This document shows positions 38,801-48,830 of a DNA stretch of 64,000 bases, piece by piece (position 1 is the first letter of the stretch; the number at the start of each line of letters is the position of its first letter). A program made the translations under genes and the position numbers. This stretch comes from Rhynochetos jubatus (lineage: Eukaryota; Chordata; Aves; Eurypygiformes; Rhynochetidae): assembly GCA_027574665.1 (NCBI GenBank), contig CM050654.1:26617722-26681721 (forward strand), in the 5' to 3' direction. The notes below the pieces were generated by a model that was not told the origin of the DNA, did no database searches, and was given only the letters and a program-made list of their open reading frames with translations.

Positions 38801-41800
38801 GCTGTAAAGAAACCAAAGATTTAAGATTCTCTTCCCTCCGCCCCCACCCAAGGGAAAAGGCAGGCTGTTCTCCAGCTATGCAAATTTGTTTTCTTTTGCA
38901 CTGCAGGTAAATACTAAGGAACAGTCTGAGACCGATGATTAACTTACTGGAGGTTTAGGGCAAGCTATGCACGGCTGGAAAATGAAACCCTGCGAACTGA
39001 GCTGTGTCGCACTTTCACTGAGGGCAGTTGAATTAGAGCACGACAAAACCGGACGGCAAATCTGTTTTGGGAGGCGGTTCCTCCCCGTGTGTTAAACGGA
39101 ACAGGTATTCACCAGATAGAGAAGACAGTCTTCAAAATGTTTTACACTTAAAGGATTTGTTGGTTTTATTTCTGTCTGTGTGGTTAGCAAGGGGAAGTAA
39201 CGATGAGAAAGAAAATCTAACCGGTAGATCTCATCCTCTCGCATCACGTTTCTACCAGAAACGGGAAAACCCGAGTGTGACTCCAGCTTCTAGGCAACTT
39301 CTCAAGTCTAAATGAGTTAGTCAAAAGCTCATAGCACAATTTCTTCTCTTGACACCTGCAAAAGCTCCCAAGTTGCCTCATTTCACACCGACCAGGTATT
39401 CCCCCACTGCAGCACTTCGATGCCTGCAAGTTTCACAAGCAAATTCCCAACTCAAGTTATTTCAGTAGATTCTGGTAGCTCTAGGCCTTTTTTAAAATAA
39501 CGTGGTTGGTTTCAGGAAATAGATTTAAAACAAGAAATTACAATATTAAATAAAGAAAAAATCAGATGCATTGAAATCCACTACCTTCACCCCCTTGACC
39601 TAAATACCGACGTTCGACAGTGGCTCTCCAAGGAGGTGATATTTCCATGGGTTTTGCCCATGAAAACAAACTGAATTTGGAATTAACTGACTGTAGGTGG
39701 ATGCTGCCAAGCCCCAAGGACCTTGTCATGGGAGGACTCTTAGACACAGGTTAGGCCCTGGCTCGAGTGCTGATCTCTGCCTCTCCATGCTGGGAACGCC
39801 ACCGACGGCTGACAGGCCTCCACGCAGAGCAGATTTCGGATTATATGAGGATAATGTCACCAGCAGTTATCGGCTCCAACTTCTAAATGTGACCCAGTTC
39901 TATATGATACGGTGAAACTGTCACCTGATGGTCCAGGGAAGCTCTGCAGGGAGCCTGTTGCATCACTGCCATGGAGTCAACACAGCCCACATCACAGAGC
40001 AAGTCGCCCGCAAAGGATTTGGAAACAAACCCCGCCCTGCCAGACTCTCAGGCTGGTGCTGAAGCCACCAGGCACACCCAGCTCCGAGACAGTCACTATG
40101 GACAAACCGGTGCATGGCACCTGCTCTGCTCCTGGTTTAGAGCAAAGAACTCAAACCCAGCTCTGTCCGCGTGTCCAGACTCACTCCTTCCAGCCAGCAA
40201 AACCCTCAAGGCCTGACTTTGCCCTAACTGCCCTATGTCCACCCCCAAGACAAGCCTTGGGACAACAATCACCAAAATAGGGAGATACAGCAAATCCCCT
40301 CCTGCCTCCAGGGTCAGCGCCACGGGACTGACCCTAGAACTGCAGCCAGAAGGAAAAGAAACTGCACAAGAATAAACACTGCGTAACACCCATTCCCTAA
40401 AAGACTTGAAACCAGGAGAAAAAAAAGAAAATACACACCTCCCTGCACACCTCAGACCTTTGTCTCCACCCTGCGCTTGCCTGGACAGGAGAGCCCAGCA
40501 GAAGCACAGAAGGAAAAGCAGAAGTAAGTAACTTCCTGTCCTCCAGCAACACACCAAGGCACAAAACTTATCTAGAAACAACATCTAAAGAACAGAACAT
40601 GCCGTAGATGAGTAAGAGGCTGAGGCAGAGCACCATCAGCCGCCCTAAGGATCGATCCAGGAACAATCGGCACGCCAGGCAAGCGTGCCGACGCAGAAGC
40701 GAGGAGGCTTTGCTGTACGGTGAAACGGAAACCTCGGGGGCCTGCAGGCTGGCACAGAGCGAGCAGCCCCAGCTCTGGTCGCACAGTCAAGGTTTCAAGG
40801 TGCGTTGAAACCCGCAGACTGACACCTTCGCGCTTACACCAACACAGGGACGCACGCACGAGCATTATCCTTCCAGCCAGCAGAGCGCCTCAGTATGGAC
40901 TCGTGTTTTCGACACACGCTATTAACCTCCACGGCAGTATTTTCTAACGCGTGCAGCTGCAACGCCGTAACGGTCACCCGGGAGCTCTCTCTTCCCAGTG
41001 CGGTGCCTGTGCTTTGGGGAAGCTTGTGGAGTTAAATAATCAGGCTCAAGAAGAATAAAAAGCCTGTGAGCAGCTCCGCTTCCCCGCAAGGCAGAGCGGC
41101 CTGTGAGGTTATTTTATGGGGAAAAAACCCCACCCCAAAACATCAGCTGAACAAGAAGTCAATGAAACCAGAGGAAACAGCCTCTGTCAATGTATAAAAT
41201 GTATGAAAGGCTGTGAAAGCTGCTGGAGAAAAAGGTGACACAGAAAAAGGCACCTGCCTGGCATTCCTTCCCGGAGCAGCCTGGGCTGAGGCTCCACCCC
41301 AGAGATAACACCACCTCGCTTCGCTTCTCAGGGCTTTGTCTCCGTACAAAGGTGGCCGGTGTTACGCCCGCAGACAGCCCAGCATGCCCATGGGTAGCTT
41401 GGCTACAGACAAGGACATTGATACGAAGGGTCTCTCTTTCAAGCTAAGCTATGCTCACATAAGCACCTTCACAGCCCTGGTGCAACGCTCAGGGCAAATT
41501 AATCACTGGCTCCCCAGGGACTGAACTGTCCCAGCTAGAGAGGCAGGTGCAAACCAGCCCCCCCCACCCACTCCCCGAGGACACAGCAGGCTGGCACCAG
41601 GGGCTGTGATAGAGCCGTAGGCCTGCATCCCTCCTGCTCAGGAAAGCAAAGGGGGGACAGGCTAGAATCGCTTCCCCACCCCCAAAGCAAAAGGCTGAAG
41701 CCACGGCTCCACACATGGGCTTCCTGTTCCTCGGCTCTCCCCACACATTCTGTACCAAGGCTGGCACCACGCTGGGCCCATTCTGATGAAGGCGGCTTTA

Positions 41801-42554
41801 CCTGAAGCAAACATCCCTGCAAATCCACTTTTCCTCCCCATCTCCCTCCCTGCCCAAGCCCTCTTCCCCAGCTCAGCCCACCTCCACGCTGCAATACCCA
41901 CTACCCTCCCCAGCTGCCCCCTCCTCCCCCGGGGCCTCCACGCTGCCCCAGCACTCACCCCCCGTCAAGCCCTGCTCTCCTCTCCACTTCTGCCTGTCCC
42001 TCACCCCCCAGGCCGTCACGCTGCTCAAGCTCCGACCAACTCCACCGCCCCCAGCTCAGTTACCCCCGCCCGGACCACCCTCCTCCCGTACCGATCCTCT
42101 CGCCCCACAGCGGCCCCCGTCCTGTCGCAGCTCTACCCAGTGCCACCCCCCACCATCCTCCAGGCCCTCATTCTGCCTTGTCACCACCACCCCACCGCAG
42201 CCCCATCATCCCCCAGCCCGCATCCTGCTCCCGTACCAGCCCCCCCCCCCAGCCCCCATCCTGCCTCGGTGCTCCCCCGCGCCCTGCTCAGCCCTATCAT
42301 CCCCCGGGTCCCCATCCCACACCGGCGCTACCCGCCCCGTCACCCGCAGGGCCCTCCCCTCTGCCCGGGGGTCTGGCACAGCCCTGCCGGCGCCCCCAGC
42401 CCCTCCCTCAGCCCGCGGCCCCACCGCCCCAGCCCCCGTCCCCGCCCCGGTCAGGCCCGGCCCGGCCCCACCGCCCCTACCCGGCGGCCGCGCCCTCGAA
42501 TTTGAGCGTGAGGGTCTCCTCGATGATGCGGTTGTTGACCTCGAGCAGGATCAT
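23887..42554 (-). CDS. ARPC2: ARPC2, actin-related protein 2/3 complex subunit 2 (p34)
   Basis: This is the largest scaffold subunit of the Arp2/3 complex; with ARPC4 it forms the core that contacts the mother actin filament. Ten coding exons on the minus strand are 42481-42554, 33215-33249, 32166-32278, 30157-30202, 29348-29534, 28821-28914, 26760-26886, 25345-25445, 24799-24899 and 23887-23911. They give exactly 300 residues, the length in other vertebrates. Diagnostic segments are [15 protein letters not shown] (exon 1), [64 protein letters not shown] and [18 protein letters not shown]. The C-terminus is ITGKTFTTR, where mammals have SSR. Exon 2 is only 35 bases. Introns are longer and less GC-rich than in the neighbouring genes; intron 1 spans 9.2 kb and contains no recognisable gene. 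Confidence 0.98.
30095..30145 (+). mobile_element. CR1 LINE 3'-end remnant
   Basis: The segment containing GGTCCCTTCCAGCCCTAACC followed by ATTCTACGATTCTATGATT is the typical 3' end and terminal short repeat of avian CR1 retroposons. It stops 11 bases before the ARPC2 exon at 30157-30202, on the donor side of that exon. Confidence 0.85.
33250..42480 (-). other. ARPC2 intron 1
   Basis: This 9.2 kb intron has a lower GC content than the flanks. It contains a short CR1 remnant near 38755-38795. I saw no exon of another gene, no long conserved frame and no structural RNA. Its 5' end (about 41.8-42.48 kb) is C-rich and proline-coding in several frames, which looks like simple composition bias. 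Confidence 0.5.
38757..38795 (-). mobile_element. Short CR1 remnant, reverse orientation
   Basis: TTCACAGAAGGACGGTTTGG followed by GCTGGA resembles the reverse complement of the avian CR1 3' end (the ACAGAATGGTTTGGGTTGGA type). The fragment is short and diverged. Confidence 0.5.
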
Positions 42555-42760
42555 GTCGGTACCGGGGAGGGGAGGGGGCTCTCAGGGCGCCGAGGCCGGA
42601 GGGAGCCGAGCCCGCTGCGCGCACCGGGGACCCGCCCGAGCCTGCGCCGCCGCTTCCGCTCTCGCGCCCGCGCGTCACTTCCGGCCCCGGCCGCGGCCGA
42701 GCGAACCCGCCCCGCCCTCCGCGCTGACGTCACACCCCCCCCCCCCTCCGTCCGCGGGGT
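42555..42760 (-). promoter_or_regulatory. ARPC2 promoter with ETS site and CRE
   Basis: This is a CpG-dense 5' flank of ARPC2. It contains CACTTCCGG (ETS/GABPA type) at 42676-42684 and a palindromic CRE, TGACGTCA, at 42725-42732. There is no TATA box, as expected for a housekeeping gene. Confidence 0.6.
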
Positions 42761-42779
42761 CGGGGCTGAAGGAGGAGGG

Positions 42780-43500
42780 TGCCTGGGGGCGTCCCCCCCA
42801 AATCGGGGGGTGGGCAAGGGCAGAGGGGTGCCCCGGGGGGGGGCTGGAGGGTGCCCCTGGGTATGGGGGTCCCCCCAGTTTGGGGGGCTCAGGGATATGG
42901 GACGTCCCCAAAAGCGTGGGGGTGCCCAGGGAAGAGGGGTACCCCATGGAGGTGGGGGTGTGCCCCAGAGCATGGTCTGCGCAAGAGTGGGGTGCTGTAA
43001 GAATACGGGGGGTGTCCACAGGGAAAAGGGGTGTCCGGTGGGATGGGCGTTTCCAGGGTTACGGGGCCCCAAAAGTGGGGAGGGGCCAGGGAAGCGGGGT
43101 GACCCAGAGCGGTGGGAGGATGCCCCAAAGGGATGGGGGTCCCTAAAAGCGTGGGAGTACCCCAGGGAATGGGGACACCCTAGGCAGACTGTGAGGGTGC
43201 CCTGGAGCTGGAGGGGGTGCCCCAAACTTAGGGGGTGCTCCAGAAAAGCATGGGGGTGGAGAATCCCAGGGGATAGGGGTGTTCTGGGAGCTGCGGTGGT
43301 ACCCCAGGGTGTCCTACAACATGGGTACCCCCAGGGGAGAGTGTGGGGTACCCCTAAAACCCACAGGCACCCGAAAGCTGTGAGGATGGGGGTACCCCAG
43401 AGGGACGGGGTGCCCACAGGGTACCCAGGGGAGCTGGCTTCCCCCAGAGGCCATAGGGGTGTAGGGATGCCCCAGGGTCACGGGGGTGCCGTGGGGGTCC
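42780..43500. repeat. G-rich diverged minisatellite upstream of ARPC2
   Basis: Loosely tandem units of roughly 25-35 bases on the theme GGGGGTGCCCCAGGGAA...TGGGG continue for about 0.7 kb. They show strong G-over-C strand asymmetry with many runs of three to nine G. No coding exon was seen. Confidence 0.65.
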
Positions 43501-46125
43501 TCCCGAGTCTGCGGGGCTGGTGCGGGGGCAGAGCTCTGCCTGGCGACATGGCTCGGCTCGGCTTGGCACGGCCAGAGCGGGAGGGACACAAGGCTCTGCT
43601 CTGGGCGGGTCCCCCCCGCAACCCCCAGAAGGGCGAGCCAGCCCTGCAGTGCCCCACTGCCCCCCAAAACCCCGACGCCAACCTCCGCCCTATCAATGGG
43701 GAAACTGAGGCACGGAGCCCTGTCCTGCCTCTGCTCTCCTGAGGAGGGGCTGCAGCACCGGGTGGGGGCTTGGAGGGGAGCCCAGTATCCACTGGAGACC
43801 AGAGGGGAAGGTGAGGACCCCCAGGGTGCATCACTGCAGGGGGGACGAGGCACCCCTGGGTGTGCCCCGGTGTCACCCGCTGTTGGGTGTCCTGGGAACA
43901 CCCTGGGGCAGGATGGTGATGGGGGGCTGAGAGCTCCCCCCAGTCCTGGGGAAGGTGACCTGGGGGGGGGGCCGGGGAAGGGTCCCTGCTGGCTGCTACT
44001 TCCCCTTCACGCCGAGAGAAGGTTTTGCAACCTCGCTTCCTCCCCAGGCAGCATAAAGCGGGCAGCGGAGGGAAGGGAAGGCGGCACGGCAGCGGGCGCA
44101 GGTGAGGGACCCTCCGGCTGGCCTGGCGGGACCCCACGTCCCGCCACGCTCTGAGGCGAAGCCCTTTGGGGGTGACACCAGGGTTTGTTCCCGTTCCCAG
44201 GTGCCTGCCAGTGAAAACTGGGTTGGGACGGGGAGAAGACCCCAGATTTGGGGGAACGACGACAGCAGCGAGCGGTGAGTCTCTGGGGTGCTCAAGTGGA
44301 AATTGGGGCTTTCCTCGGGCTTTGCCAGTCCCCCAGCTGAGCCCCCACTCATGTGGAGCGGGCTGGGCTGGGGGCCAGGGTGGGATGCTCCAGCTGCTCG
44401 AGGGGCTGCCTGGTGCGGGGGGAGCAAGAGGCGGCGGGTGGGGGTACCCAGGGTTGTGCTGGGGGCTCAGCTGGGGTGCAAACCCCTTGTGGTCACCAAG
44501 GACATCTGCCGTGGGTGGCCGGGGGGGGGGGAAGCGCCCACTCCCATTTCCTGGCACAGCAATGAGCCCGGAGAGTGCTTCCCCATGGCGTGTCCCTCCT
44601 TCCTCCCCGCAGGGACCCCCAGGGCCACCCCAGTGTCCCCCAGCTGTTCCAGAGTCAGGAGGAGAAATGGAGTGCTGCTTGTTCCCCCGGCTGGGCCAGT
44701 TTGAGGGGTACCCGTGGATGGGGGATACCAGATCCTGGAGGAACCGATGGAATTTTGGAGTGGGGAGACAGAAAGAAGCAGCCAAAAATAGTCTGAGGGG
44801 AAGTGCTGGTGTCCTGCTCTGCCCTGTGCTCGCAGTGGCTCTGCTTGAGGGGACCTTCCTGCATCGGGCACCCAGCAGCATCCTCAGCTTCAGTCCTCTG
44901 GGATGCTGGGGCGTCACCATCCCAGCATCACCACCCCAGGATCACCACCCCCTGAGATCACTATCCCGGGATCACCCCACGAGTGCGGCCAGCAGAGGCA
45001 GGAAGGAATTTTTCCAGGCAGGGGCATCAGCCCATCTGCAGCAGGGAATTCCTGATGGGCAGAAGGGGAAAGCTGATCCCAGGAAGAGCATCTGCGTTCA
45101 AACGGGGCCAGCTTGGGGCCAGGCACCCCTCAGCATGGCAGGGACTCAGCACCCCCAAGCAGCTCTGGCATCACCAAGCTCTGGAGGGGCTTGGGAGCTC
45201 AGAAATGGGGCAGAGGGGTGAAACTGGAGTGAAACGAGAGTTCGGATCCATGCTGGGAGAAGGCTGAGTCCCAGTGGTCTTCGGGGAGGCAGGGACAGTG
45301 CAGGGCGTCCTAGACCTGAGGAGATGGGAAGAGCAACTGTCACCTGTGATTTCTCCATCGCTGTCGAGCACGGGGGACGTGGGGATGCCTGTGGCGTCCG
45401 GCTGAGCAACAGGAAAACCAGAGACGTGAAATATTTTCAAAGCTGCCTGCAAACGGTGTCACGTCTTTCCGTCTGGGGTGGGGGTGGGGGACGGTAAACC
45501 ACTCAGGGTCAGGACTGCTGAGGGGAAGGAGGGCATGAAACCACCTTCAGACGTTCTAGAGTGCCGTGTGCCCGGACACCGTGACCGCAGCCTCACCGCT
45601 GGCTGGGGTGGCAGGAGGGGCAGCTCCAGCAGCGATGCTTGAGGGATCCAGAGGTGCTTGAAGGGCTTTGGAGGTGCTCGAGGGGCTCTGAGATGCTCAA
45701 AGAGCTCAAAGGCTTTTGAAGGACCTGCACAACCCAGGGGATACTGGAGGGGCCAGGTGTCTCCTGGAGGGACATGGTGCTGTGTTGACAGGGGAGCCCC
45801 CCACCCAGGAAGAGGTGGCTAGTCTGTGGGGGAACCCCTTCCTCCAAGGGGTACAGGGAAGGGACAGGGTTGGGGTGAAGTGGAGCAGACCAAGGGGTCT
45901 TGGGGGTGTTGTACGAGGGGACGTATGAGGGTCAGTGTCCACCTGCAGCACTGCCCGTTACCTGACACAGTGTGGATGCAGCGGAGCGATGGAGGGGAGC
46001 TGCTCACTGGCTGAGAGGGGACCTGGGGAGCAATGGAGATTCCAGGGAACCCAGAGACGCTGTCAGCCCTGCTCCACACCACCCTCCCACCTCACACTCA
46101 TGCTGCTTTGTGCTCCACAGGCAAA
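43501..46125 (+). other. CXC receptor 5' flank with possible untranslated exons
   Basis: No protein-coding exon was recognised. Two segments look like untranslated exons of the downstream receptor: one ending at the donor after 44101 (GCAG/GTGAGG), and one from an acceptor at 44200 to a donor after 44274 (GAGCG/GTGAGT). The coding exon itself starts after an acceptor at 46119-46120. A MIR-like tail (GGGGAAACTGAGGC) is at 43698-43711. Confidence 0.35.
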
Positions 46126-47202
46126 ATGGAGTCCTTTTCCTTCAATGGGGATTTATCCAACCTCTTCTCCCTCTACAACTATACCTACGACTACAGCACA
46201 GTCATGCCCGACACCGCTATCTCCTCCGCCCCGTGCCGGCCCGACGGCTCCGTCCTCAACAAGTACCTGGTGGTGGTGATCTACTGCCTCGTCTTCATCC
46301 TCAGTGTGGTGGGGAACGGGCTGGTGGTGCTGGTGGTGACCTCCAGTCACACCAACCGCTCTGTCACCGACGTCTACCTGCTCAACCTGGCCGTGGCAGA
46401 CCTGCTCTTCGCCCTCAGCCTGCCGCTCTGGGCTGTCTACCGAGCCCATGAGTGGGTCTTCGGCACCGTGATGTGCAAAGCCATCTCCGTGCTGCAGGAG
46501 GCCAACTTCTACAGCGGCATCCTGCTGCTGGCCTGCATCAGCGTTGACCGTTACCTGGCCATCGTCTACGCCACCCGGGCTGCCACCGAGAAGAGGCACT
46601 GGGTGAAGTTTGTCTGCTTGGGCATCTGGGTCTTCTCCGTGCTGCTCTCCCTGCCCATGCTGCTCTTCCGCGAGGCTTTCCCCTCACCCAACAACGGCAC
46701 CGTGTGCTACGAGCGCATCGGCGGCGAGGACACGTCCAAGTGGCGGGTGGTGCTGCGGATCCTCCCGCAGACCTTCGGCTTCGCCCTGCCCCTCCTGGTG
46801 ATGCTCTTCTGCTACGGTGTCACCATCCACACCCTCCTGCAGACCAAGAACACCCAGAAACAGCGGGCAATGAAGGTCATCTTCGCTGTGGTGCTGGTCT
46901 TCCTCATCTGCTGGCTGCCCTACAACATCACGTTGGTGAGCGACACCCTCATGAGGACGCGGGCCATCACTGAGACCTGCGAGAGGAGGAACCGCATTGA
47001 CACGGCCCTTTCTGTCACTCAGGTCCTGGGCTTTGCTCACAGCTGCATCAACCCCATCATCTACGCCTTCATCGGGCAGAAGTTTCGTAATAGCTTCCTC
47101 AAGATCCTGGCACAGCGTGGGCTCATCAGCAAGGATGCCGTGGCCCGCTACGGCCGCACCTCTTACGCCTCCACCTCTGGCAACACCTCCACCACTCTCT
47201 GA
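46126..47202 (+). CDS. CXCR2: CXC chemokine receptor, CXCR1/CXCR2 (IL-8 receptor) type
   Basis: This is a seven-transmembrane G-protein-coupled receptor for ELR-type CXC chemokines on heterophils and other leukocytes. It has 358 residues in one coding exon. The exon starts five bases before the ATG, after an AG acceptor, so 5' untranslated exons are upstream; this is the same design as mammalian CXCR1/2. The N-terminus is acidic and Tyr-rich (LYNYTYDY), with the conserved Cys in APCRPD. TM2 has [18 protein letters not shown]3 ends in [11 protein letters not shown]6 has CWLPYN and TM7 has [12 protein letters not shown]. The tail is Ser/Thr-rich and ends in STTL, a PDZ-ligand-like end as in CXCR2. 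Orientation relative to ARPC2 and RUFY4 instead matches human CXCR1. It is the only CXCR gene in this interval, so it may be co-orthologous to both, and the symbol is a choice between the two. Confidence 0.9.
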   Translation: MESFSFNGDLSNLFSLYNYTYDYSTVMPDTAISSAPCRPDGSVLNKYLVVVIYCLVFILSVVGNGLVVLVVTSSHTNRSVTDVYLLNLAVADLLFALSLPLWAVYRAHEWVFGTVMCKAISVLQEANFYSGILLLACISVDRYLAIVYATRAATEKRHWVKFVCLGIWVFSVLLSLPMLLFREAFPSPNNGTVCYERIGGEDTSKWRVVLRILPQTFGFALPLLVMLFCYGVTIHTLLQTKNTQKQRAMKVIFAVVLVFLICWLPYNITLVSDTLMRTRAITETCERRNRIDTALSVTQVLGFAHSCINPIIYAFIGQKFRNSFLKILAQRGLISKDAVARYGRTSYASTSGNTSTTL

Positions 47203-47486
47203 GCCCTGCTGGGACTCCCAGCAGATCCCAGCACCCCACACACCTCAGCATCCTCACCCAGCTGCCTGGGATGCAGGCAGCGATGCCACGGGGATGGGAA
47301 GGGCCACCACTGAATGCTGGACCCTGGCTGGAAGGGTGCTTATGTGGTGAGGGGGTAGGACCCCATTGCCAGGGGAGCGATGCCAAGTGCTGCCCACCCT
47401 CCCTGCTCTTTGGGGCAGAGCCTGTGACTTTGAGGATCCTGCGACCCCTTTGTAGGGCCAGTGTTTGTGGCCAACGGCCATCCGGC

Positions 47487-47492
47487 AATAAA
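47487..47492 (+). terminator. CXC receptor poly(A) signal
   Basis: AATAAA in GGCAATAAAGCAG, about 285 bases after the stop codon. Confidence 0.75.
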
Positions 47493-47499
47493 GCAGTTG

Positions 47500-48830
47500 G
47501 CAGGTGGGTCACCCAGGTCTGGCTTCTCTTTGCCACGGGGAGGGAGTTGGTGGGATGGAGCCAGGCCACATCTCTGAGGAAGGTGGGCCCTGGGCTCCCC
47601 ACCTCAGTGCCAAAGCAGTGGTGCCAGCTGAGCCCGGCGAGGTGTGGGTGACGCTGCTTCCAGGCCAGGAAAGGGTGTTGCCCAAGAGGCTGTTGCAGAG
47701 GGTTCAGCATCCTGTGTGTCTCCAGAGGGGACCCAAACAAGGGTCTTGCTTCCTGCATCCACCCAGCCAGGTCCTGACTCTTCCCTGCTGTGGGGTTTGT
47801 CCCACCTGAAGACAAATCCACTCCCTTCCTGACCCCCATTCGAGGCTCACTGTGGAGCAAGTCACTGAAAGATCCCTGGGCAGCCCCTCAGTGACACAGA
47901 GCCAGCCCTGTGACCTCTGCCCGAAGTGTGCCAGCACCCGGGGCACCCCTTGCCCCTCCCAGCGGTGCGGTGCCAGGACATCATTGTGCAAAGGGCTGGG
48001 AACCTGTCCGTTACACAACCGGGACGTTTCCGCCCCAGCTTGGGCAACCGGGGCTGGCACCAGCGTGGGGCAGAGGGGCTGAAGAGGGGGCTGTGACCCT
48101 CACAGGGTCCCTCCCGCCACCCTGTATGCCAGGTATTGGGGTGCCTGTCCCCTCATGCCCAAGGATCTCTCAACGGGGGTCCTGTACTGCTCCTCCATCC
48201 CACCTGCTATAGGCTCCTGGGGGTCCTCAACCATGGGGGTCATCCGTGGGTGCCAGCTGTGGGCTGCCTCATGGGGGGGTATGGGGGTTGCCTGGCACCC
48301 ATGTGGGGAGCCCTGGGGACTCGGGGCTGGGCAGTGTCAGTGGGAGTGGTGGGCAGGGACAGCCCATCACCTTTGCATGTGGGAAACCTCTTGCCCAAGC
48401 AGTTCCTTGCAGTCCTGCAGGAAGCTGAGGCTGTTGGCCAAGAGCTGACTCCCCTGCCCATTGCTGCCTCCCAGCTGCGGGACAGGGTAGACGGTGGCTC
48501 AGCCTTGCTGCAGCTGGGACACCCCTTACAGGGACGGTTCCCACCAGGAGGGCTTTGACACCTCCATACTGGCATCCCCAAAACCCACACTCAGCCTGGA
48601 TGTCAATCTGGTGACGACCGATAGACAACACCAGAGCCACCGGGGTAGCAGAAGAAGGTTGTTTTTTCTCTCTGTGGACCAGCCACAAAAAAACCACATC
48701 AAACCCAAAATGTTGGGCAGCAGGACCTGCCTGCAGGCCCGAGATCCTTGGGTCCACTCTAAGTCTGAGAGGAGGCAGCCAGGGCAGGGGATGTCCCAGC
48801 ACAGCGCATGGGCTGCTGTCCCGTCCTGGC
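47500..48830. other. Spacer between CXC receptor and RUFY4 3' ends
   Basis: The two genes converge here. I saw no coding exon, and no AATAAA for RUFY4 on the minus strand near its stop. The stretch 48150-48350 has loose GGGGGT repeats. Confidence 0.4.

Noticed and set aside
43478..44920. A 480-codon open frame on the minus strand
   Set aside because: Composition is proline/serine-rich as expected from GC bias; there is no domain, and it spans a MIR tail and likely CXCR untranslated exons.
43501..46100. Second CXCR gene or pseudogene upstream of the receptor
   Set aside because: No segment on either strand shows receptor motifs such as DRY or NPxxY.
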